Below, piece after piece: positions 8,126 through 14,425 of a stretch of DNA of 41,081 nt (position 1 is its first letter; each line of letters starts with the position of its first letter). Source of the DNA: Coriobacteriales bacterium. Lineage in GTDB: Bacteria; Actinomycetota; Coriobacteriia; Coriobacteriales; UBA8131. Under the pieces are notes generated by a model. The model saw only the letters and a program-made list of their open reading frames with translations. It had not been told where the DNA came from and did not search any database. A program made the position numbers and the translations under genes. The stretch covers positions 1 through 41,081 of the forward strand of contig JAISLY010000038.1 of assembly GCA_031277035.1 (NCBI GenBank), in the 5' to 3' direction.

Positions 8126-10555
8126 ATGGCCAAAAGCGATTCGCAGGGGCAAGCTGCTTCAAAGGAATCCTTTCTCAGCAAGGCTCCAGTACGGATATGC
8201 GCCGCCCTGGGAGCCCTGATTGTCCTTATCGTCCTGCTTGTTCTGACTGAGCGCCTCGGCGCGCGCTCCACTGACCTTAATCCGGGCAACACCGCGGCCG
8301 TCCACGCCGCCGACGAACTTTGGCTGGCGGCCTCCTACGACGAGGTGTATGCGGCCCTGGATGAGCTGGAGGAAGCAGGCTCCTTTGTGACAAATCGCGC
8401 AATGAGTGAGCAAATTGTCACTGATTCGGCAGCCTCCAGTGCTCCGATGGCGGCAGGTGAGGCGGGCACAGGCGCAGGCGCGGGGGCGACGGGCGCGGCG
8501 GGCGGAAGCGATGGCCAACTTTCCTATTCGGATACAAACGTGCAGGTTGAGGGCATAGACGAGGCCGACATCATAAAGACTGACGGCAAGAACATCTACG
8601 TGATTGCCGATGGCGAACTGGTCATCTATGCCGCCGATGGCCCCAAAACGCGCGAGCTCAGCCGCACACCTCTTGCTGACGCAGGAGCAGGAGGCGACTC
8701 CTCCGAATCCTTTGTGGGGTATCCCAACGAGTTGTTTATCGAGGGCACGACGGTAGCGGTTGTTACTGGTAGCTATCGTCCTATTATGCTGCGCGGAGGC
8801 GTGGCCGGGGCGGTTGCGGGCAGCACGGGCGCGGGCAGCACGGGCGCGAGCACGGGCGCGGGCAGCGCGGGCGCGGGCAGCGCGGACGCGAGCAGCACGG
8901 GCGCAGGCACGGGCGCAGGCACAGGCGCCGAGGCCGCCGAGGTAGAGGCTGCTGCCGCTGCCCGAGCTGCGGAGGATGCTGCCCGAGCTGCGGAGGATTC
9001 GACGGCCTCTGACGCCCTGAGCAGCGTAATCGAGAATTTTCTCCCCGAGCAGAGCTACACCGCGACCATCCTGTTTGATGTCAGCGACCCGCTCAAGCCC
9101 AAACGAAGTGCCACATTCCTGCAAAGCGGCACGTATTCGACCTCTCGTCTGCAAAACGGCCTGCTCTATCTGGTGAGCGAATATTGGGTCTACGATGGGG
9201 CGCTCTCAGATGAGCCGGGCACCTTTGTGCCCCTGACGATTGCGGACGGCGAGCCGGCCTGGATGGAGCCCTCTGACATCTGCGTCCTGCCGCAACCGAA
9301 CGCTCCTGAGTATGCGGTTCTTACCTCCCTTGACCTCGCGTCGGGCACGCAGCTTGACAAGGTCTCCGTGCTCGGTGGCGCTACGACGGTCTATATGAGT
9401 CCAACAAGCCTCTACCTCGCTTCCGGCCAGTACAATACCGAAGCCTCAGAGCCCTACCAGGACAGCGTTTATACCGTTGTGGAATATACTGATCGGCAGC
9501 AGACTCAGGTGGCGCGCATCGCTTTGGGCCCTCAGGGGGAACTCAGCCCTGTTGCCTCAGTCACGGTGGACGGCATCCTGCTCAACCAGTTCTCGCTTGA
9601 CGAATACGAGGGCAACCTGCGGCTCGCTTTGACGGTAGCGAACTCCCGCTACCGCATTCTGACCGATGAGAGCCACGGTGTGGAGAGCTATCAATATGAC
9701 GACATCCCTCAAACCAACGCCCTTATCGTGCTCAGTCCAGAGCTTACCTGGCTTGGGGGCATCGAAGGGCTCGCCGAAGACGAGCGTATCCACAGTGCAC
9801 GCTTTACCGGACCGGTTGGCTATATGGTCACCTATCGGCAGGTAGACCCCCTCTTCTCAATCGACCTTTCGGATCCGACGAACCCGCGCATCCAGGGCGA
9901 ATTAAAGATTCCCGGCTTCAGCAGTTACCTGCATCCCTTTACGGAGGGGCGCCTGCTCGGCATTGGGTATAACGCCGAGGGGGGCATCATCGACGATGTG
10001 AAGCTGAGCATGTATGACATCGCCGACCCCTACGACGTGACCGAGCGCTTCTCCGAATCGACCGGTGCGGGGTATTCGGAGGCGACTTTTGACCATCGAG
10101 CCGTGCTCGTGGATGTGGCTGAGGACCTGATCGGTTTTGACGCCGAGGGTACGCGTTATCTGCTCTATGGCTACGATGACGAGATCGGTTTTGTGAAAAA
10201 GGCAGAGCTCGAACTTGCAACCGGAGAAGGGAACAGATTTGCCTCAGGCGTCCGCGGCCTGTATATCGGCACCTATCTCTATGTCTACACGGGCGTCTCC
10301 CTTGAGGTCTTTGACCTCGGCACCTATCAACGCCAAATCCTCCTTGCGGTCTCGAAACACATGAGCCCAGCGGAGCCAATGCCCACGGAACCAGTTGAGC
10401 CGACAGAACCGGTAGAGCCCGCAGAGCCGGTGGAGCCGGTGGAGCCCGCAGAACCGACGGAGCCAACGCCCACGGAGCCTGCAGAACCGACGGAGCCCGC
10501 AGAACCGGTAGAGCCCGTGAGCCCGGCGGAGCCAACGCCCCCGGAAGCCGGTTAG
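8126..10555 (+). CDS. Membrane-anchored beta-propeller protein (PF09826 type)
   Basis: 809 aa. The ATG at 8126 is preferred to the adjacent ATG at 8123 and an upstream GTG because GGAGG sits 5 nt before it. One membrane helix (about 21-47) anchors the protein with its bulk outside. The motif NVQVEGIDEADIIKTDG (about 136-152) is a hallmark of the Beta_propel family, and strands such as LFDVSDPLKPK and SIDLSDPTNPRIQG read as propeller blades. Three low-complexity parts are added: Gly/Ala at about 111-127, a 65-residue Gly/Ala/Ser/Thr then Ala/Glu insertion at about 229-293 between blades, and a 60-residue PTEPVEP tail. Role unknown; such proteins are widespread at Gram-positive and archaeal cell surfaces. 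Confidence 0.92.
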   Translation: MAKSDSQGQAASKESFLSKAPVRICAALGALIVLIVLLVLTERLGARSTDLNPGNTAAVHAADELWLAASYDEVYAALDELEEAGSFVTNRAMSEQIVTDSAASSAPMAAGEAGTGAGAGATGAAGGSDGQLSYSDTNVQVEGIDEADIIKTDGKNIYVIADGELVIYAADGPKTRELSRTPLADAGAGGDSSESFVGYPNELFIEGTTVAVVTGSYRPIMLRGGVAGAVAGSTGAGSTGASTGAGSAGAGSADASSTGAGTGAGTGAEAAEVEAAAAARAAEDAARAAEDSTASDALSSVIENFLPEQSYTATILFDVSDPLKPKRSATFLQSGTYSTSRLQNGLLYLVSEYWVYDGALSDEPGTFVPLTIADGEPAWMEPSDICVLPQPNAPEYAVLTSLDLASGTQLDKVSVLGGATTVYMSPTSLYLASGQYNTEASEPYQDSVYTVVEYTDRQQTQVARIALGPQGELSPVASVTVDGILLNQFSLDEYEGNLRLALTVANSRYRILTDESHGVESYQYDDIPQTNALIVLSPELTWLGGIEGLAEDERIHSARFTGPVGYMVTYRQVDPLFSIDLSDPTNPRIQGELKIPGFSSYLHPFTEGRLLGIGYNAEGGIIDDVKLSMYDIADPYDVTERFSESTGAGYSEATFDHRAVLVDVAEDLIGFDAEGTRYLLYGYDDEIGFVKKAELELATGEGNRFASGVRGLYIGTYLYVYTGVSLEVFDLGTYQRQILLAVSKHMSPAEPMPTEPVEPTEPVEPAEPVEPVEPAEPTEPTPTEPAEPTEPAEPVEPVSPAEPTPPEAG

Positions 10556-11136
10556 CCCTCCTTATCGTGGAGCATCTGCTCGATGCGCTTGTCAGGGATG
10601 ATCCAGGGGATGAGCGAAAGCACGCAGAATATCAGGGTGAGCGGTGGCCAGAGAAGTCCGGCTGCCATCCCGGCGGCCACCAGCCCGATGGAGAGATAGG
10701 ATTTGCGTGAGCCGTCGAGGGCACGGGCGATGTGGCTTTTCGTGCCGTTCTCGGCGATGAGTGCGCGGGCAAGGGCGAGCCATATCAGGTCGCAGATCAG
10801 CATGACCCCTCCATACATCAGTTCGGGCGCACGCTCAAGGAGGTGCTCGTTGACCCAGGAGGTCGTAAAGGGAATCAGGGAGAGGAACAGGAGCAGAGCG
10901 GTATTGGCCCAGAGCACCGCGCCGGAGACGTGCCGGGAGATCTGGAGCAGATGGTGGTGGTTTTGCCAATAGATGGCCAGCGTCGTGAAACTGATCAGAT
11001 AGACAAGGAACTCGAAACGCATCTCGAACAGGGCCGCGAAACTGCCCTGCGCGGGCGCGACCAGCTCCAGGACAAGGATTGTCATGACGATGGCGATGAC
11101 GGCGTCGGTAAAGGCCTCAAGCCGCGATTTGCTCAC
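10552..11136 (-). CDS. TMEM175-family (DUF1211) membrane protein, putative potassium channel
   Basis: 194 aa, GTG start with a GGGGGAC-type ribosome binding site. The N-terminal helix carries RLEAFTDAVIAI, matching the R...FSD pore motif of TMEM175 channels, with Thr replacing Ser. About six hydrophobic segments are visible, the expected single-repeat size of bacterial members that assemble as tetramers. Bacterial TMEM175 proteins conduct potassium with modest selectivity (family knowledge). The gene converges on the beta-propeller gene and the two stop codons overlap (TAG 10553-10555 on plus, TAA 10554-10552 on minus), leaving no space for a dedicated terminator. Confidence 0.9.
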   Translation of the reverse strand: MSKSRLEAFTDAVIAIVMTILVLELVAPAQGSFAALFEMRFEFLVYLISFTTLAIYWQNHHHLLQISRHVSGAVLWANTALLLFLSLIPFTTSWVNEHLLERAPELMYGGVMLICDLIWLALARALIAENGTKSHIARALDGSRKSYLSIGLVAAGMAAGLLWPPLTLIFCVLSLIPWIIPDKRIEQMLHDKEG

Positions 11137-11268
11137 GAACGTCCCCCATTCCCTCGTGTTGTGAGAAGCATTGTAGCAGACTGCCAGCCGTCTCTCGGCG
11201 GAGCGGGGCAGGGGGGGCAGGGAGGACTGTCAGGCGCACTGCGGCGGAGCGGGGAAGGAAGGGGCTGT

Positions 11269-11325
11269 CAGCCGCGGGTTGCTGCCGCAGGGAAGGGCCT
11301 GACAGCCGCGGGTTGCTGCCGCAGG
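11269..11325 (+). repeat. 23-bp direct repeat, two copies
   Basis: Identical 23-bp units at 11269-11291 and 11303-11325, each containing CAGCCGCGGGTTGCTG and lying 34 bp apart start to start. They are noncoding and sit upstream of the TMEM175-like gene. Confidence 0.85.
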
Positions 11326-11345
11326 CATCGCGTCAGTCCCAAAAT

Positions 11346-11376
11346 GTATGAACCCCGCCGTTGGGCGGGGCTCATA
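11346..11376. terminator. Near-perfect GC-rich palindrome, possible bidirectional terminator
   Basis: Arms GTATGA-A-CCCCGCC and GGGCGGGG-C-TCATAC form a stem of about 14 bp with one mismatch and a 3-nt loop. On the minus strand it is followed by a short T stretch (ATTTTGG); there is none on plus. It could also be an extragenic repeated palindrome. Confidence 0.45.
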
Positions 11377-11646
11377 CGCAAGGGGGGGCTGACAGTCTGT
11401 CATAGGACAGACGGAAAGCTAATATCAGGCAACGCGAGAGCTTCTTTATGAGACCTGCACTCTCACCTGTTTGCCTTTGACAGTATGGCAGATAAAGTAA
11501 CTTTAAAGTAAAGAGCTTTTTCCAAAATTTTTTAAAAAAATCCCGGGCGTCAGCAAAGATGAAAGGGCAAGCCTCCTCATCAGCCGTTTTCTCACCTGTA
11601 TCGAGAAGCCATTGAGAAAAACGAGAAAATTTCGCATCCAAAAGGA

Positions 11647-11675
11647 TTGAAAAATCTTCGATAAAACTTTAGAGT
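11647..11675 (+). promoter_or_regulatory. Promoter of the MerR-type regulator gene
   Basis: TTGAAA (11647-11652), a 17-bp spacer and TAGAGT (11670-11675) lie about 40 bp before the ATG at 11716, in A/T-rich DNA that could help open the promoter. Confidence 0.5.
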
Positions 11676-11715
11676 TACCTGAAGCTATTTGTGCGAAATG
11701 AAGCAAGGGGAGAAC

Positions 11716-12522
11716 ATGAATGATCATGAAAGCGAGCTCTCTATCAGAGATTTCTCGCAGACGGTTGGCATCAGACAGAGCGTTTTGCGCTACTACGATG
11801 AGATAGATCTCTTCAAGCCCGCCGGGCGCGGTGAGAACAACTATCGCTACTACACCTTTGATCAGATACAGATGATCAGGTTCATCGAGACCCTGCGGAA
11901 GCTGAAGGTTCCCCTGAAGGAGATAAAGACCCTGATTGAGAAGCGCGATCCAGATCGGATGATCGGCCTTCTCTCCCGACATGAAGCCCGCCTGAACAGG
12001 GAACTCAAGGCTCTGCAGGAATCCTTCACCCTCATCAACACCCTTCGTTTTGTCATGCCAAGCGTTGTGTCCAACGATGGCGACCTGATTGAGATTCGCT
12101 TTCGCGAGAGCACGCCCCTTGGCCTTGGCCCCCTGAACGATTTTCGGGTCGGCGAGGGCTGGTTCAGGATGTTCGCGGAGTTTTATCGCTTTGCCCTGAG
12201 CCATGCGTGGAATATCTCCTATCCGATTGGTGGCTACTTTGACACGTTTGAGGAGTTCCTCGCCAACCCCTCGCAGCCAAAACGCTTCTTTCTGCTTGAC
12301 CCCGATGGCCGCGATCGGGCGGTTGCGGGTTCGTATCTGGTCGCCTACCACCGGGGTAACTACGGGGAGATGGGCGATTTGCCCGAGCGGATTGCCACGT
12401 ATTTGCAAGAACATGACATCCCATCAGGAGGCCCGATCTATCAGGTCTATCCCATCAACGAACTCTATACCAAACATCCTGACCACTACCTGCTCAGGAC
12501 CTCCATGCTGATCAGTCAATAA
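11716..12522 (+). CDS. MerR-family transcriptional regulator with GyrI-like effector domain
   Basis: 268 aa. The ATG at 11716 is chosen because AAGGGGAG lies just upstream; in-frame TTG and ATG codons before it have no such site. Residues 8-35 form the winged helix-turn-helix (LSIRDFSQTVGIRQSVLRYY) with the YYDEIDLFKPA and YRYYTFDQI motifs of MerR proteins. A dimerisation helix follows (about 55-115), and residues 125-268 resemble the GyrI/BmrR effector fold that binds hydrophobic cations or drugs. No cysteine metal-binding pattern is seen, so a metal sensor is unlikely. No efflux gene is adjacent, so the target is unknown; it may regulate itself. Confidence 0.9.
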   Translation: MNDHESELSIRDFSQTVGIRQSVLRYYDEIDLFKPAGRGENNYRYYTFDQIQMIRFIETLRKLKVPLKEIKTLIEKRDPDRMIGLLSRHEARLNRELKALQESFTLINTLRFVMPSVVSNDGDLIEIRFRESTPLGLGPLNDFRVGEGWFRMFAEFYRFALSHAWNISYPIGGYFDTFEEFLANPSQPKRFFLLDPDGRDRAVAGSYLVAYHRGNYGEMGDLPERIATYLQEHDIPSGGPIYQVYPINELYTKHPDHYLLRTSMLISQ

Positions 12523-12551
12523 AGGGGTCGGCCTGCGGACTTGGTAAGCAA

Positions 12552-12595
12552 GGCAGGGGCAAGGCAGGGGCAAGGCAGGAGCAGGGCAGGAGCAA
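12552..12595 (+). repeat. 11-bp minisatellite, four units
   Basis: Four consecutive units of GGCAGGRGCAR in the gap between the regulator and the tRNA cluster. The first two are identical and the others differ by one or two bases. The 11-bp period is not a multiple of three, unlike repeats inside genes here. Confidence 0.9.
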
Positions 12596-12662
12596 AGGGG
12601 CGGTTCCTCTGTCCCGGTGCGCTTCGACCCAAGAAAACTTCACGATATTGTAGATACGGCAC

Positions 12663-12691
12663 TTGCCCTGCTGCAAGGCTTTCAGTAGAAT
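12663..12691 (+). promoter_or_regulatory. Promoter of the tRNA cluster
   Basis: TTGCCC (12663-12668), a 17-bp spacer and TAGAAT (12686-12691) place a start site near 12698, about 8 nt before the 5' end of tRNA-Gly. Confidence 0.6.
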
Positions 12692-12705
12692 ACTTCCTTG
12701 CGCGT

Positions 12706-12781
12706 GCGGACATGGCTCAGTTGGTAGAGCACAACCTTGCCAAGGTTGGGGTCGCGGGTTCGAGTCCCGTTGTCCGCTCCA
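12706..12781 (+). tRNA. tRNA-Gly (anticodon GCC)
   Basis: A 76-nt cloverleaf with encoded CCA. The acceptor stem is GCGGACA / TGTCCGC, the anticodon stem CAACC / GGTTG, the anticodon GCC is at 12739-12741, and the T-loop GGTTCGAGTCC is normal. It is the first of three tRNAs; Gly-Cys-Val is a common actinobacterial order. Confidence 0.97.
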
Positions 12782-12890
12782 TTATTGACAATCTTCCTGC
12801 TGTGGGAAGTCCATAGGGCGTTTGGCGGATGGAGGACTCGAACCCGAGAGGGCTTCGAGCGTTAAACAGACGTGCCAGTGGCACGTCTGT
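12761..12890 (+). repeat. 130-bp direct repeat, copy 1 (starts in the 3' end of tRNA-Gly)
   Basis: Identical to 12962-13091 except for one base (12878 versus 13079), offset 201 bp. It includes the last 21 bp of tRNA-Gly with CCA, a CTTCCTGCTGTGGGAAG hairpin, and a CAGACGTGCC / GGCACGTCTG hairpin near its end. Confidence 0.95.
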
Positions 12891-12961
12891 AGCGAGAAGG
12901 TCCGAGCGAGCGAAGCGAGCGAGGTCTCCAAGCGCGAGCCGCAAAGCGGCGAAGTGATTGG

Positions 12962-13091
12962 CGAGTCCCGTTGTCCGCTCCATTATTGACAATCTTCCTG
13001 CTGTGGGAAGTCCATAGGGCGTTTGGCGGATGGAGGACTCGAACCCGAGAGGGCTTCGGGCGTTAAACAGACGTGCCAGTGGCACGTCTGT
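12962..13091 (+). repeat. 130-bp direct repeat, copy 2 (orphan tRNA-Gly 3' end)
   Basis: Second copy, carrying a 21-bp tRNA-Gly 3' fragment with no 5' part. The 71 bp between copies (12891-12961) contain GCGAGCGAAGCGAGCGAG-type short repeats and no gene. The pattern fits an att-like duplication or a local tandem duplication. Confidence 0.9.
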
Positions 13092-13096
13092 TTAAC
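13062..13096 (+). terminator. Strong stem-loop after the second repeat copy
   Basis: Perfect 16-bp arms (GTTAAACAGACGTGCC and its complement) around an AGT loop, then CTTTAACCTTTAAT. This is the best terminator candidate between tRNA-Gly and tRNA-Cys. Copy 1 has only an 11-bp version (12866-12890), so the stem was extended or eroded after duplication. Confidence 0.55.
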
Positions 13097-13110
13097 CTTT
13101 AACCTTTAAT

Positions 13111-13127
13111 CTTCCTGCTGTGGGAAG
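13111..13127 (+). repeat. Third copy of the CTTCCTGCTGTGGGAAG hairpin element
   Basis: The same 17-bp hairpin element occurs at 12793-12809, 12994-13010 and here, the last outside the 130-bp repeat. The stem is CTTCC/GGAAG. Confidence 0.85.
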
Positions 13128-13177
13128 TTCATGGTGTTGAGTCGGCCACGCGCGTCTGTCGCATGGCTGCTTTATAA

Positions 13178-13251
13178 GGCGACGTGGCCAAGTGGTAAGG
13201 CAGAGGCCTGCAAAGCCTTTATCACCGGTTCGAATCCGGTCGTCGCCTCCA
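13178..13251 (+). tRNA. tRNA-Cys (anticodon GCA)
   Basis: 74 nt with encoded CCA. The acceptor stem is GGCGACG / CGTCGCC, the anticodon stem GAGGC / GCCTT, the anticodon GCA is at 13210-13212, and the T-loop is GGTTCGAATCC. Second tRNA of the cluster. Confidence 0.97.
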
Positions 13252-13259
13252 CAACATCC

Positions 13260-13285
13260 ACACGGTGTTCTTCGGAGCACCGTGT
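13260..13285 (+). terminator. Hairpin between tRNA-Cys and tRNA-Val
   Basis: Arms ACACGGTG / CACCGTGT with a 10-nt loop lie 8 bp after tRNA-Cys. There is no T-run, and an extended -10-like TGCTACACT (13288-13296) follows, so tRNA-Val may have its own promoter. Confidence 0.4.
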
Positions 13286-13350
13286 TATGCTACACTGAGC
13301 CGTGTCGTCGTCGTTGCCTTTGTTGCTGCCGCGTCGCGGCTCGCGTCTCT

Positions 13351-13425
<75 letters not shown>

Positions 13426-13433
13426 CACATTTG

Positions 13434-13463
13434 CAGGTCGGAAGCTCAAACGCCTCCGGCCTG
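13434..13463 (+). terminator. Terminator-like hairpin after tRNA-Val
   Basis: A 12-bp stem (CAGGTCGGAAGC / GCCTCCGGCCTG, one G-T pair and one mismatch) with a 6-nt loop, followed by TTTGCC, 8 bp after the tRNA. Confidence 0.5.
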
Positions 13464-13614
13464 TTTGCCGTATGACCGTCTCTGTCAAAACAAGCCATGC
13501 CCCCCGTCTCCCTTAAAGGTGTGCAGGGACTCAATGCAAACGGAGGCTTATAGGACAAAACGGAGCGGCACCTTTGCTTTCTGGCGGCAGAAAGCCGTGC
13601 AGGCTCAAACCGTT

Positions 13615-13642
13615 CGAGCTCCCGTGTACGCGTGCTTCAGGC
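13615..13642 (+). repeat. 28-bp direct repeat, left copy (overlaps 3' end of tetR-type gene)
   Basis: Matches 16295-16322 at 27 of 28 positions, with CCCGTGTACGCGTGCTTCAG in the core. The stop codon of the minus-strand regulator (13639-13637) lies inside it. The pair encloses the regulator and flavoprotein genes exactly. Confidence 0.85.
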
Positions 13643-14224
13643 ATTGTTTCGAATATCAAGAAGAGAATAGAGTTGGGGAGGCACACAATCCGCAAGAAAG
13701 CGACAGAGCTCTTCGAGGGATTGAGGCATTCCTCGCTTCATCCAGGTGGTGACGGCTCGGGATTCGGCATCAACGAAAAAATCAATCTGATACGCGAGAC
13801 TGGGAGTGAGCGTCAAGCCGAGGTAGTCCACAACGGTCTCTGCAAGATATTCCCGACGGCGCCTGTTGCCATATTTCTTGATGCCGTTGAAGTCATTTGA
13901 TTTAAGGGAGTTTGCAAAAAAGGTAGCCCTCTTTGAGAAGGCTTGGAGCATATAGTAATTGCCTTCAAACCAGTCAAGCGTGCGCCCGGTCTCTCGCAGG
14001 AAACGCTGTCCTAAAAGCTCCCAATACCACTGCGCAATAGCGTACTTATCCCGAAAATGCGCATAGAAGGTCTGGCGCGAAAGCCCGGCCGCCTTACATA
14101 TCTCAGTAACGGATAAGCGGTCAAGTGACGTTTCGAGCATCAATCGGTCGGTTATGTCAAGGATTCTCATGCGCACCAGGTCATCGCGCTCGTCCTTCAG
14201 TAAGTCCATAAGCAGCGCATCCAC
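13637..14224 (-). CDS. TetR/AcrR-family transcriptional regulator
   Basis: 195 aa. The N-terminal helix-turn-helix spans about 38-57 (LSVTEICKAAGLSRQTFYAH), followed by FRDKYAIAQWYW, typical of TetR proteins. The C-terminal ligand domain resembles the DhaS/TetR_C_7 type, with an FKYNRRRR-like basic patch (KKYGNRRRREYL). The start has GGGAGC about 10 nt upstream; Met6 is a possible alternative. It is divergent from the Tat-exported flavoprotein gene across 201 bp, the usual arrangement for a repressor controlling a substrate-specific reductase in Eggerthellaceae. The likely ligand is the reductase substrate or a related compound, which cannot be named from sequence. Confidence 0.92.
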   Translation of the reverse strand: MDALLMDLLKDERDDLVRMRILDITDRLMLETSLDRLSVTEICKAAGLSRQTFYAHFRDKYAIAQWYWELLGQRFLRETGRTLDWFEGNYYMLQAFSKRATFFANSLKSNDFNGIKKYGNRRRREYLAETVVDYLGLTLTPSLAYQIDFFVDAESRAVTTWMKRGMPQSLEELCRFLADCVPPQLYSLLDIRNNA

Positions 14225-14301
14225 GATAAGCTCCCAACCATCTCCCTACATCAATTCTACTGAAGTGAAGCCTTACATCGCAAGGATTCCGTCAGGTCAC
14301 C

Positions 14302-14330
14302 TTGACAGGTCGATGCTTTTGTCAATACAC
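14302..14330 (+). promoter_or_regulatory. Promoter with overlapping inverted repeat, candidate TetR operator
   Basis: TTGACA at 14302-14307 with AATACA 16 bp later is a promoter candidate for the flavoprotein gene. TTGACA and TGTCAA (14320-14325) also form an inverted repeat with a 12-bp spacer lying between the two hexamers, where a TetR dimer would block polymerase. Confidence 0.4.
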
Positions 14331-14425
14331 AGCAGAAGAGCGTGCGCATATGCTGAAGGAGAGAGGACGAGTTTGCATGGAGCACTCGCCTGCAGAGCCC
14401 TGAGACTGAAGAGAGAGGAACCCTC

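Larger units (their letters stand above)
11137..11646. other. Long intergenic region with GC-rich repeats and an A/T-rich half
   Basis: No supportable gene. The left part is very GC-rich and holds a 23-bp direct repeat and a near-perfect palindrome. From about 11490 composition switches to A/T-rich, with A and T tracts at 11513-11540 and a 10-bp palindrome ACTTTAAAGT at 11500-11509. A minus-strand open frame across it lacks a ribosome binding site. Confidence 0.6.

Noticed and set aside
11372-11641. 89-residue minus-strand frame in the A/T-rich gap
   Set aside because: No ribosome binding site, no recognisable motif, and composition follows the local A/T-rich DNA.
11503-12414. 303-residue minus-strand open frame over the MerR gene
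   Set aside because: It is the complement of a well-supported regulator and has no motif of its own.
12962-12982. Second tRNA-Gly gene
   Set aside because: Only the last 21 bp are present; there is no D arm or anticodon arm.
12717-13085. Minus-strand open frame containing TTGLEPATPT-like sequence
   Set aside because: It is antisense to tRNA-Gly and the repeated spacer; this is a well-known spurious protein type.
13092-13280. Minus-strand open frame with DDRIRTGDKGFAGL
   Set aside because: It is the complement of tRNA-Cys, another common annotation artefact.
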